From assembly GCF_900624995.1 (NCBI RefSeq), contig NZ_UYXQ01000002.1, forward strand, positions 62,001-126,000: a stretch of DNA of 64,000 bases. The letters are read 5' to 3'. Positions 54,200 through 62,762 of this stretch are shown here, piece by piece (within the stretch, counting starts at the first letter, position 1; every line of letters starts with the position of its first letter). The DNA is from Pseudomonas antarctica. GTDB taxonomy: Bacteria; Pseudomonadota; Gammaproteobacteria; Pseudomonadales; Pseudomonadaceae. The notes beneath the pieces were generated by a model. The model was not told the origin of the DNA, made no database searches, and was given only the letters and a program-made list of their open reading frames with translations. A program made the translations under genes and the position numbers.

Positions 54200-56218
54200 T
54201 TAAGGTCGAGCCTGGAGATGTTCGGCAATATCACACTGACCGTTCTTGCAGCGCTCACACTCTTCGCAAAACGGTGCACTGCGTTTCAGGCTGGCCACTT
54301 GCACGCGGCTGAGCGGGGCGGGAATAACCGCCAGCAGCTTTTCCTTGATGCCCGGCATTAAGGGCACAGCGGCGGCAGCCGGCGCGCCGCCCAGCTGAAT
54401 CGGCACGCTGCTGAATATGCCGCCCGCCGAAAGCGTGATCGACTGCCCGCCCGCCTGGATCGTCACGCTGGCACCGGCGTCAATGACGATGCTTTGCCCT
54501 GCTCCGATCTGAATGGTTCGCCCCGCGCGCATATGCTGCGAACCACCGACCATCAGATGGTCATCCTGCTTGAGGTCGGTGAGGCGGTTGCCATGGGTGA
54601 TGCGCTGTTCTTCGCCTTGCAGCTCATGGTGCGACTCGCCGCCCACCGTCACCCGGCGCTGGTTATCCACTTGCACCTGCTGGTCATGCAGGACGTGCTG
54701 GGTCCAATCCCGCTGAGCGCGCAGGTAGATTTCCTCGGCGCCCTTGCGGTCTTCAATGCGCAGCTCGTTGTAGCCGCCACCACCGGGGCTACTGTGGCTG
54801 CGCAAGATGCTGCGGGTCTTGTCCGCCGGCAGGTCGAGGGGCACGGGGTTGGCCGCGTTGGGCAGGCAGCCCATCACCAGCGGCATGTCCACGTCACCGT
54901 TGGCGAAGCCCACCAGGACTTCCATGCCGACTCTGGGAATCAGTACCGCACCATAACGGTCATGAGCCCAGGCACTGGCGACTCGCAGCCAGCAGCTGGA
55001 ATGGTCGTTATGCTCGCCGTCGCGGTCCCAGGCCAGCTGTACCTTGACCCGGCCGTATTCGTCGCAGTGGATCTCACTGTCGGCGGGGCCTGTGACCACC
55101 GCGTTCTGGTAGCCGGATATCTGCGGCCGCGAGAGTAGTTGGGGCGATCGAAATGGCACCTCCCAAGGCGTTGCAAAAAAATCGTTGTCGTAGCCCTGAG
55201 TTAACATGTCTTCATATCTTTCTGGGGCAGACTCCTCCAGCACTTGAGGCTGATGCCCCACATGGTGCACATGGGTGACCAACCACAAATCATTCCATTG
55301 CTGACGTGGGTGCCCGGCCATCTTCAGGAACTGCCCAGTGACTAAGGCCGGTTGGTTGCTGGAACCGCTGGCCTGGCGATAATCGCTGCGATGCCGCTCC
55401 AACCGGCGCTGCGCCAGGTACTTGCCATGCTCACGATCCGTGAAGTGCCCGGGGTAGCGCTGCTCGCTCAGGGTGGGGCGCTGCCCACCGGAGACTGCGC
55501 TTTGCAATGCCAGGCTCGGTTTCTTGAAATCGTAGTCGCGCAGGTTCACACCCGTGGTACGGGTCTCCAACCGCAGGCTGAAGCGCTTGATCGCAGGCGT
55601 ATCGGCCACCATCCCGGTGCCAGGCGAGTACGGGGTGGTTTGATCGTGCTGGGCAAACACGCTTTGATCATCGCCAAACACCAACAGGTGGCGCTCGGGG
55701 CTGTGCTGGAAGTGGTAATGAATGCCCGACTCGTCACATAAGCGCTGAATAAACTCCAGATCGTTTTCGCCGAACTGAACACAATATTCACGCTCGGGGT
55801 ACTTGCCACTGAGTTGAAACGTGAAAGTGTCGGCGTGGATCGCCTGGGCTTCCAGCACCCGCGCAATGATCTGGGGCACGGTCTTTTTCTGGAAAATCCG
55901 CTGGTGCGTACTGTGGTGCAGATAAGCCAGCTGCGGCACCAGGCTGATCTGGTAACGGGTAAGACGCTTGCCCGCATCGCCCTGGGCCACTTGATAGACC
56001 AGGCCGTGAATACCATGGCCATTCGCGTCAAACGCCAGGAAAGCCTGCCGGTGCATCAGGCTTTCGAGGTCCAAGTCGGCCTGTTCGCTGACCAGTTCAA
56101 GGTCAAAGCGAAAAGGCAGGCTAATGAACTCATCACCTGTGAACCCGTGAACCTTGAGATCGCTGGGTTGCCCATCAAGGGTCAGGTTAAAAGCACTTTC
56201 GTTGGCAGGAGCGAACAT
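54200..56218 (-). CDS. vgrG: Type VI secretion tip protein VgrG (orphan)
   Basis: This 672-residue VgrG has the N-terminal gp27-like domain (GFTGDEFISLPFRFDLEL), the gp5-like OB domain around ADSEIHCDEYGRVKVQLAWD and the DUF2345 needle repeats. The C-terminal tail (about 60 residues after the needle) ends in CEECERCKNGQC, four Cys that could bind a metal. No other type VI genes lie nearby, so this is an orphan island served by a secretion cluster elsewhere. I chose ATG 56218; a longer frame up to 56281 has no family-like sequence. A DUF4123 adaptor follows. Confidence 0.93.
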   Translation of the reverse strand: MFAPANESAFNLTLDGQPSDLKVHGFTGDEFISLPFRFDLELVSEQADLDLESLMHRQAFLAFDANGHGIHGLVYQVAQGDAGKRLTRYQISLVPQLAYLHHSTHQRIFQKKTVPQIIARVLEAQAIHADTFTFQLSGKYPEREYCVQFGENDLEFIQRLCDESGIHYHFQHSPERHLLVFGDDQSVFAQHDQTTPYSPGTGMVADTPAIKRFSLRLETRTTGVNLRDYDFKKPSLALQSAVSGGQRPTLSEQRYPGHFTDREHGKYLAQRRLERHRSDYRQASGSSNQPALVTGQFLKMAGHPRQQWNDLWLVTHVHHVGHQPQVLEESAPERYEDMLTQGYDNDFFATPWEVPFRSPQLLSRPQISGYQNAVVTGPADSEIHCDEYGRVKVQLAWDRDGEHNDHSSCWLRVASAWAHDRYGAVLIPRVGMEVLVGFANGDVDMPLVMGCLPNAANPVPLDLPADKTRSILRSHSSPGGGGYNELRIEDRKGAEEIYLRAQRDWTQHVLHDQQVQVDNQRRVTVGGESHHELQGEEQRITHGNRLTDLKQDDHLMVGGSQHMRAGRTIQIGAGQSIVIDAGASVTIQAGGQSITLSAGGIFSSVPIQLGGAPAAAAVPLMPGIKEKLLAVIPAPLSRVQVASLKRSAPFCEECERCKNGQCDIAEHLQARP

Positions 56219-56315
56219 CCGGTGTTTCTCTGCGAGGGGTGAGCGAGCGATTCTGCACCAGCTTTTTACCTTCCTGAGCACTACACGGCTGAATCAGTAA
56301 GTTCCTACACCAAGA

Positions 56316-56660
56316 GTGCCAAACTCTTCATGTTCCCCGCGTCGAAAGCCATGGCACGCTAGCAGTGTCGACTTTAACCGCGCCAAAGCACGCGCAACCA
56401 CCGGCCTCGCCCTCGGCTTTTTGGTGTGGTTTTTTGGCTTTATGGTGGTGGGCGGGGAATGGTTTCTGATGTGGCAATCCCATCGGTGGAATGGCCAGGA
56501 AGCGGCGTTCAAGTTCTACATGGCGATTCTGGGTGTACTGATTTTTCTCAATCAGCCGGATACCGACCGAACCGGCCATAAAAAAGACCCGCCATCCTTA
56601 GGACGCGGGCCTTTTTTCTCAACTCAACGGGTGCTCAACACCCGACGAATTACTTGTTGA
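56316..56660 (+). CDS. Possible small two-membrane-segment protein
   Basis: An open frame with codon use like a real gene, at least from about 56380. It encodes two likely membrane segments (TGLALGFLVWFFGFMVVGG and FYMAILGVLIFLN). The GTG start at 56316 is uncertain. The frame runs through the terminator-like hairpin at 56579-56618 and ends within the putP stop region, which is unusual for an intact gene; its true end may have been lost. No family was recognised. It lies between divergent vgrG and putP and is the only candidate gene in the 56219-56649 gap. Confidence 0.4.
   Translation: MPNSSCSPRRKPWHASSVDFNRAKARATTGLALGFLVWFFGFMVVGGEWFLMWQSHRWNGQEAAFKFYMAILGVLIFLNQPDTDRTGHKKDPPSLGRGPFFSTQRVLNTRRITC
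56579..56618. terminator. Terminator at the putP 3' end
   Basis: A GC-rich imperfect hairpin flanked by an A-run on one side and a T-run on the other, so it can act in both directions. On the minus strand it lies 32 bases after the putP stop codon. Confidence 0.85.
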
Positions 56661-58134
56661 GGTTGTAGTCTTTTTCCGCAGCATCAAAGCGCTCGACCAT
56701 GCTGGCAGTCGGTGCCCCCATCTTGCTGACGAAGTAGATCGCCAGGCTGGCAAAGATGAAGCCTGGGATGATTTCGTACAGGCCCAGCAACTCGAAATGC
56801 TTCCACACGATCACAGTGACTGCACCGACCAGGATGCCGGCCAGTGCGCCGTTGCGAGTCATGTGTTTCCAGATCACCGAAATCAGCACCACAGGACCAA
56901 ACGCGGCGCCGAAACCGGCCCAGGCGTAGCTCACCAGGCCCAGCACGCGGTTGTTCGGGTTGGCCGCCATGGCAATAGCGATCAGGGCCACCAGAAACAC
57001 CATCGCACGGCCGACCCACACCAGTTCAACCTGGGAGGCGTTTTTGCGCAGGAAGGTTTTGTAGAAGTCTTCGGTCAGCGCGCTGGAGCACACCAGCAGC
57101 TGGCAGCTCAGGGTGCTCATCACCGCCGCCAGGATCGCGGACAGCAACACGCCGGCAATCCACGGGTTGAACAGCAGCTTGGCCAGTTCGATGAACACAC
57201 GCTCGTGGTTCTCATTGACCGGGCCGGCCACTTCCGGGTGCGCCGAAAAGTACGCGATGCCGAAGAAGCCCACAGCCACGGTGCCACCCAGGCACAGGAT
57301 CATCCAGGTCATGGAGATACGACGTGCCTTGGCAATCGATTTCACCGAGTCCGCCGCCATGAAACGCGCGAGGATGTGCGGCTGGCCGAAGTAGCCCAGG
57401 CCCCAGCCCATCAGCGAGATGATGCCGATGAAGCTGGTGTTTTTCAGCATGTTGAAGTTGTCGGGGTTCTTGGCTTCAATCGCCAGGAAGGTGGTGTCAA
57501 TGCCACCGGTGGCCAGCAGCACGATGATCGGCGTCAGGATGAGCGCGAAGATCATCAACGTGGCTTGTACGGTATCTGTCCAGCTGACTGCCAGGAAACC
57601 ACCAACAAAGGTGTAGGCAATCGTCGCAGCAGCACCGGCCCACAGCGCGGTCTCGTAGGACATGCCGAAAGTACTTTCAAACAGACGGGCGCCAGCCACG
57701 ATGCCGGAAGCGCAATAAATGGTGAAGAACACCAGAATCACCACCGCAGAGATAATCCGCAGCAGGCCGCTTTTATCTTCGAAGCGGCTGGAGAAGTAAT
57801 CCGGCAGCGTCAGGGCGTCGCCGTTGTGCTCGGTCTGCACCCGCAGGCGGCCGGCCACGAACAACCAGTTCAGGTAGGCGCCGACGATCAGGCCGATGGC
57901 GATCCAGCTTTCCGACAGGCCGGACATGTAGATGGCGCCCGGCAGGCCCATCAGCAACCAGCCGCTCATGTCCGAAGCACCGGCCGACAAGGCGGTGACC
58001 ACGCTACCGAGGCTGCGACCGCCGAGGATGTAATCGGAGAGGTTGTTGGTGGAGCGATAGGCCATTAAGCCGATCAGCACCATTGCTGCGATGTAGATCA
58101 CAAACGTGATCAGGGTGGGATTGCTAACGCTCAT
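56650..58134 (-). CDS. putP: Sodium/proline symporter PutP
   Basis: This 494-residue solute:sodium symporter (SSS family, 13 membrane segments) imports proline. It contains GGRSLGSVVTALSAGASDMSG, the typical region around the second membrane segment, and GWGLGYFGQPHILARFMA. It is divergent from putA, and the two share a 460-base control region (58135-58594) with several PutA-type operators, so both genes are expected to be induced by proline. Confidence 0.96.
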   Translation of the reverse strand: MSVSNPTLITFVIYIAAMVLIGLMAYRSTNNLSDYILGGRSLGSVVTALSAGASDMSGWLLMGLPGAIYMSGLSESWIAIGLIVGAYLNWLFVAGRLRVQTEHNGDALTLPDYFSSRFEDKSGLLRIISAVVILVFFTIYCASGIVAGARLFESTFGMSYETALWAGAAATIAYTFVGGFLAVSWTDTVQATLMIFALILTPIIVLLATGGIDTTFLAIEAKNPDNFNMLKNTSFIGIISLMGWGLGYFGQPHILARFMAADSVKSIAKARRISMTWMILCLGGTVAVGFFGIAYFSAHPEVAGPVNENHERVFIELAKLLFNPWIAGVLLSAILAAVMSTLSCQLLVCSSALTEDFYKTFLRKNASQVELVWVGRAMVFLVALIAIAMAANPNNRVLGLVSYAWAGFGAAFGPVVLISVIWKHMTRNGALAGILVGAVTVIVWKHFELLGLYEIIPGFIFASLAIYFVSKMGAPTASMVERFDAAEKDYNLNK

Positions 58135-58282
58135 AAGAGTGACGCCCTGGCATTGTTTTTATGTAGCGACGGTCTGTCAGACGGCCACCCGTGGATAACG
58201 GGTAGACGAAACGGCGTGCCGCGCATTTATGACTGACGTTTCCCCAGGAAAGCCGCCAGCCGATGAACCAAACCCTTCAGGT

Positions 58283-58291
58283 GGTTGCACC
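58283..58291 (+). promoter_or_regulatory. PutA-type operator (putP side)
   Basis: GGTTGCACC contains GTTGCA, the core recognised by the ribbon-helix-helix domain of PutA in E. coli. It lies 150 bases before the putP start. Its neighbour at 58325 is in the inverse orientation (GGTGCAACC). Confidence 0.75.
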
Positions 58292-58324
58292 TTGGGCACG
58301 AATGCTATTCAACAAAGTAAATAA

Positions 58325-58333
58325 GGTGCAACC
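58325..58333 (-). promoter_or_regulatory. PutA-type operator (second copy)
   Basis: GGTGCAACC is the reverse complement of the site at 58283. The centres are 42 bases apart, about four helical turns, so both could be held by one PutA dimer-of-dimers arrangement. Confidence 0.75.
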
Positions 58334-58505
58334 AGTTTCTGGAGAATAAGTTGTACCCGGGTGTGTTTTGACCAAAACAGTGGTTTTTTGCTCCTTTTCG
58401 GAGCAAGAACAGCCAATGTCAGAAGCAAATGCACCACGCTGAAGCGGATTTGGTCGAGGGCCGAATTTTTTCCCGATCACGATCGAAAATTTCCTGAACA
58501 ATTTG

Positions 58506-58524
58506 GGTTGCACCCGGTTGCACC
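58506..58524 (+). promoter_or_regulatory. Paired PutA-type operators upstream of putA
   Basis: Two copies of GGTTGCACC (58506-58514 and 58516-58524) repeat with a 10-base period, one helical turn, ending 70 bases before the putA start. They probably mediate autorepression of putA in the absence of proline. Confidence 0.78.
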
Positions 58525-58594
58525 TCTGGATGCGCAAAGCTAATCTTGCCACCAGCAGATGCCACGCAGTAGTGGCACCCATGAGGATAAAAAG

Positions 58595-61500
58595 ATGGCT
58601 ACGACCACCCTTGGGGTCAAACTCGACGACCCAACCCGCGAACGCCTCAAGGCGGCCGCGACCTCCATTGATCGCACGCCGCACTGGCTGATCAAGCAGG
58701 CGATTTTTAATTACCTGGAGAAACTCGAGGGTGGTGCAACCCTGACCGAGCTCAATGGCTCGGGCAGCAAGGACGCTGAAGACGCAGGCGAAGTCCAGCC
58801 GGACCACGCACACCAGTGCTTCCTGGAGTTCGCCGAGAGCATCCTGCCGCAATCGGTACTGCGCGCCTCGATCACCGCCGCCTATCGCCGCCCGGAACCG
58901 GAAGTGGTGCCGATGCTGATCGAGCAGGCGCGCCTGCCGCAGCCAATGGCCGACGCCACCAATAAGCTGGCCGCTTCGATTGCCGAGAAGTTGCGCAATC
59001 AGAAGAGCGCCGGCGGCCGTGCCGGTATTGTTCAGGGCCTGCTGCAAGAATTTTCCCTGTCGTCTCAGGAAGGCGTGGCACTGATGTGCCTGGCCGAAGC
59101 ATTGCTGCGTATCCCGGATAAGGGCACCCGCGATGCACTGATCCGCGACAAAATCAGCACCGGCAACTGGCAGCCGCACCTGGGCAACAGCCCTTCGCTG
59201 TTCGTCAACGCCGCCACCTGGGGCTTGCTGCTGACCGGCAAACTGGTCGCCACCCACAACGAAGCGGGCTTGACCTCGTCCCTGAGTCGCATCATCGGCA
59301 AGAGCGGTGAGCCGATGATCCGCAAGGGCGTCGACATGGCCATGCGCCTGATGGGCGAGCAGTTCGTCACCGGCGAGACCATCGCCGAAGCCCTGGCCAA
59401 TGCGAGCAAGTTCGAAGCCAAGGGCTTCCGCTATTCCTACGACATGCTCGGTGAAGCCGCACTGACCGAACACGATGCCCAGAAGTACTTGGCCTCGTAC
59501 GAGCAAGCCATTCATTCCATCGGCAAAGCCTCCCATGGCCGTGGGATTTATGAAGGCCCGGGCATTTCCATCAAGCTCTCGGCACTGCACCCGCGTTACA
59601 GCCGCGCCCAATACGAGCGCGTGATGGACGAGTTGTACCCACGCCTGCTGTCCCTGACTTTGCTGGCCAAGCACTACGACATCGGCCTGAACATCGACGC
59701 CGAAGAAGCCGACCGCCTGGAGCTGTCGCTCGACCTGCTCGAACGCCTGTGCTTCGAGCCGCAACTGACCGGCTGGAACGGCATCGGTTTCGTGATCCAG
59801 GCTTACCAGAAGCGTTGCCCGTATGTGATCGACTACGTCATCGACCTGGCACGCCGCAGCCGCCATCGCCTGATGATCCGCCTGGTAAAAGGCGCGTACT
59901 GGGACAGCGAAATCAAGCGCGCCCAGGTCGAAGGCCTGGAAGGCTACCCGGTCTACACCCGCAAGGTGTACACCGACGTTTCCTACATCGCCTGTGCACG
60001 CAAGCTGCTGTCGGTGCCGGAAGTCATCTACCCGCAGTTCGCCACGCACAACGCCCACACCCTGTCGGCCATTTACCATATCGCCGGCCAGAACTATTAC
60101 CCCGGCCAGTATGAGTTCCAGTGCCTGCACGGCATGGGTGAACCGCTGTACGAGCAAGTTGTAGGCAAAGTTTCCGATGGCAAGCTGAACCGTCCATGCC
60201 GCGTGTACGCACCGGTCGGCACCCACGAAACACTGCTAGCTTATCTGGTGCGGCGCCTGCTGGAAAACGGCGCCAACACCTCGTTCGTCAACCGCATTGC
60301 CGACCACACCATCTCGATTCAGGAGCTGGTGGCCGACCCAGTGGCCAACATCGAGCAGATGGCGACGCAGGAAGGCGGCTTCGGCTTGCCGCACCCGCGT
60401 ATTCCGCTGCCGCGTGACCTGTATGGCAGCGACCGCGCCAACTCGGCCGGTATCGACCTGGCGAACGAACACCGCTTGGCGTCGCTGTCCTGCGCCTTGC
60501 TGGCCACCGCCCATAACGACTGGAAAGCTGCGCCAATGCTGGGCTGCGCGTCCAGCAATGAAGCGGCTGCACCGGTGCTGAACCCGTCCGACCTGCGTGA
60601 CGTGGTCGGCCACGTACAGGAAGCCACCGTCGAAGACGTCGACAATGCTATCCAGTGCGCCATCAACGCTGGCCCGATCTGGCAGGCCACCCCGCCCGCC
60701 GAGCGCGCCGCGATCCTGGAACGCGCTGCCGACTTGATGGAAGGCGAGATCCAGCCGCTGATGGGCCTGCTCGCTCGCGAAGCCGGCAAAACTTTCGCCA
60801 ACGCCATCGCCGAAGTGCGTGAAGCTGTGGACTTCCTGCGCTACTACGCAGTACAGGCCCGTAACGATTTCACCAACGACGCCCACCGCCCACTGGGCCC
60901 AGTGGTGTGTATCAGCCCGTGGAACTTCCCGCTGGCGATTTTCAGCGGCCAAGTCGCTGCTGCACTGGCCGCCGGTAACCCGGTACTCGCCAAGCCTGCC
61001 GAACAAACTCCGCTGGTGGCCGCACAAGCCGTGCGTATTTTGCTCGAAGCCGGTATTCCGGAAGGCGTGCTGCAACTGCTGCCGGGTCAGGGTGAAAGCG
61101 TTGGCGCCCGTCTGGTGGGTGATGATCGCGTCAAAGGCGTGATGTTCACCGGCTCCACCGAAGTCGCGCGCCTCTTGCAACGCAATGTCGCCGGTCGCCT
61201 GGATGCTCAGGGCCGTCCGATTCCGCTGATCGCCGAGACCGGCGGCCAAAACGCGATGATCGTCGACTCTTCGGCGCTGACCGAACAAGTGGTGATCGAC
61301 GTTGTATCGTCTGCCTTTGACAGCGCCGGCCAACGCTGCTCGGCCCTGCGCGTCCTGTGCCTGCAGGAAGATTCGGCAGACCGTGTGATCGAAATGCTCA
61401 AGGGTGCCATGGCTGAATGCCGTCTGGGCAACCCGGAGCGCCTGTCGGTGGACATCGGCCCGGTAATCGACGCCGAAGCCAAGGCCGGCATCGAGAAACA

Positions 61501-62548
61501 CATCCAAGCCATGCGCGACAAAGGCCGCAATGTGTACCAAGTGGCAATTGCCGACGGCGAAGAGATCAAGCGCGGCACCTTCGTGATGCCAACCCTGATC
61601 GAGCTGGAAAGCTTCGACGAACTGCAACGCGAGATCTTCGGCCCGGTGCTGCACGTGGTGCGCTACAAGCGCAAAGAGATCGACCAGCTTATTTCGCAGA
61701 TCAATGCTTCTGGCTACGGCCTGACCCTGGGCGTGCACACCCGCATCGATGAGACCATCGCCAAGGTGATCGACAACGTGCATGCCGGTAACGTCTATGT
61801 GAACCGCAACATCGTCGGCGCCGTGGTCGGCGTGCAGCCATTCGGCGGCGAAGGCCTGTCGGGCACTGGCCCGAAAGCCGGTGGGCCGCTGTACCTGTAC
61901 CGTCTGCTGTCGACTCGTCCTACCGATGCGATCGAGCAATCCTTCGTACGTGGCGACAAGTTGGCCGCACCGGACGTGCGCCTGCGCGATGCCATGAGCC
62001 AACCGCTGACCGCCCTGAAAACCTGGGCCGACAGCAACAAGTTCAGCGACCTCAGCGCCCTGTGCAACCAGTTCGCCGCGCAATCGCAAAGCGGTATCAC
62101 TCGCCAACTGGCCGGCCCGACCGGCGAGCGCAACAGCTACGCCATCCTGCCCCGCGAGCACGTGTTGTGCCTGGCGGAAGTAGAAGGCGACCTGCTGACG
62201 CAAATGGCTGCGGTATTGGCCGTCGGTGGTTCGGCGGTATGGCCGGAAACTGACCTGACGAAGGTGCTGTTCCCACGCCTGCCGAAGGACATTCAGGTGA
62301 AGATCAAGCGCGTGGCCGACTGGACCAAGGATGAGGTGGTGTTCGACGCCGTCTTGCACCACGGCGACTCCGACCAACTGCGTGCGGTGTGCCAGCAAGT
62401 GGCGCAGCGTGGTGGTGCGATTGTCGGGGTGCACGGTTTGTCGCAGGGTGAAACGGCGATTGCGCTGGAGCGTCTGGTGATCGAGCGTGCTTTGAGTGTT
62501 AACACCGCTGCGGCGGGGGGTAACGCCAGCCTGATGACCATTGGCTAA
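58595..62548 (+). CDS. putA: Trifunctional proline utilisation protein PutA
   Basis: This 1,317-residue enzyme oxidises proline to glutamate and also acts as the put repressor. The N-terminal ribbon-helix-helix DNA-binding domain (residues about 1-48) is TTTLGVKLDDPTRERLKAAA. A proline dehydrogenase FAD barrel follows, with ISIKLSALHPRY and RLVKGAYWDSEIKRAQ. The glutamate-semialdehyde dehydrogenase has the Glu motif ETGGQNAMIVDSS and the catalytic Cys in SAGQRCSALRVL. I chose ATG 58595 because the RHH domain starts there. A fifth PutA-type operator, GGTGCAACC at 58733-58741, lies inside the coding sequence. Confidence 0.97.
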   Translation: MATTTLGVKLDDPTRERLKAAATSIDRTPHWLIKQAIFNYLEKLEGGATLTELNGSGSKDAEDAGEVQPDHAHQCFLEFAESILPQSVLRASITAAYRRPEPEVVPMLIEQARLPQPMADATNKLAASIAEKLRNQKSAGGRAGIVQGLLQEFSLSSQEGVALMCLAEALLRIPDKGTRDALIRDKISTGNWQPHLGNSPSLFVNAATWGLLLTGKLVATHNEAGLTSSLSRIIGKSGEPMIRKGVDMAMRLMGEQFVTGETIAEALANASKFEAKGFRYSYDMLGEAALTEHDAQKYLASYEQAIHSIGKASHGRGIYEGPGISIKLSALHPRYSRAQYERVMDELYPRLLSLTLLAKHYDIGLNIDAEEADRLELSLDLLERLCFEPQLTGWNGIGFVIQAYQKRCPYVIDYVIDLARRSRHRLMIRLVKGAYWDSEIKRAQVEGLEGYPVYTRKVYTDVSYIACARKLLSVPEVIYPQFATHNAHTLSAIYHIAGQNYYPGQYEFQCLHGMGEPLYEQVVGKVSDGKLNRPCRVYAPVGTHETLLAYLVRRLLENGANTSFVNRIADHTISIQELVADPVANIEQMATQEGGFGLPHPRIPLPRDLYGSDRANSAGIDLANEHRLASLSCALLATAHNDWKAAPMLGCASSNEAAAPVLNPSDLRDVVGHVQEATVEDVDNAIQCAINAGPIWQATPPAERAAILERAADLMEGEIQPLMGLLAREAGKTFANAIAEVREAVDFLRYYAVQARNDFTNDAHRPLGPVVCISPWNFPLAIFSGQVAAALAAGNPVLAKPAEQTPLVAAQAVRILLEAGIPEGVLQLLPGQGESVGARLVGDDRVKGVMFTGSTEVARLLQRNVAGRLDAQGRPIPLIAETGGQNAMIVDSSALTEQVVIDVVSSAFDSAGQRCSALRVLCLQEDSADRVIEMLKGAMAECRLGNPERLSVDIGPVIDAEAKAGIEKHIQAMRDKGRNVYQVAIADGEEIKRGTFVMPTLIELESFDELQREIFGPVLHVVRYKRKEIDQLISQINASGYGLTLGVHTRIDETIAKVIDNVHAGNVYVNRNIVGAVVGVQPFGGEGLSGTGPKAGGPLYLYRLLSTRPTDAIEQSFVRGDKLAAPDVRLRDAMSQPLTALKTWADSNKFSDLSALCNQFAAQSQSGITRQLAGPTGERNSYAILPREHVLCLAEVEGDLLTQMAAVLAVGGSAVWPETDLTKVLFPRLPKDIQVKIKRVADWTKDEVVFDAVLHHGDSDQLRAVCQQVAQRGGAIVGVHGLSQGETAIALERLVIERALSVNTAAAGGNASLMTIG

Positions 62549-62550
62549 CT

Positions 62551-62645
62551 AATGTGGGAGCGGGCTTGCTCGCGAAAGCGGAGTGTCAGTCGCCAGATGC
62601 ATTGACTGATCCACCGCTTTCGCGAGCAAGCCCGCTCCCACATTT
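62551..62645. repeat. REP palindrome after putA
   Basis: A perfect 31-base inverted repeat (62551-62581 with 62614-62644) of the TGTGGGAGCGGGCTTGC family. It probably also works as a transcript end for putA. The arms match the REP at 31925 closely. Confidence 0.95.
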
Positions 62646-62762
62646 GACCGCATTTCAAATCCCCCGCCGCTGTTCTGCCCCTCCATCACGCAAATCAATC
62701 TTGCTATCCAGCCTCTATTCGCGCACTTAGACTCAGGCCATTCCCTTAGAAGGTAAGCCGCC

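Noticed and set aside
60236..62434. Long open frame antisense to putA
   Set aside because: Shadow frame; PutA motifs on the plus strand are complete.
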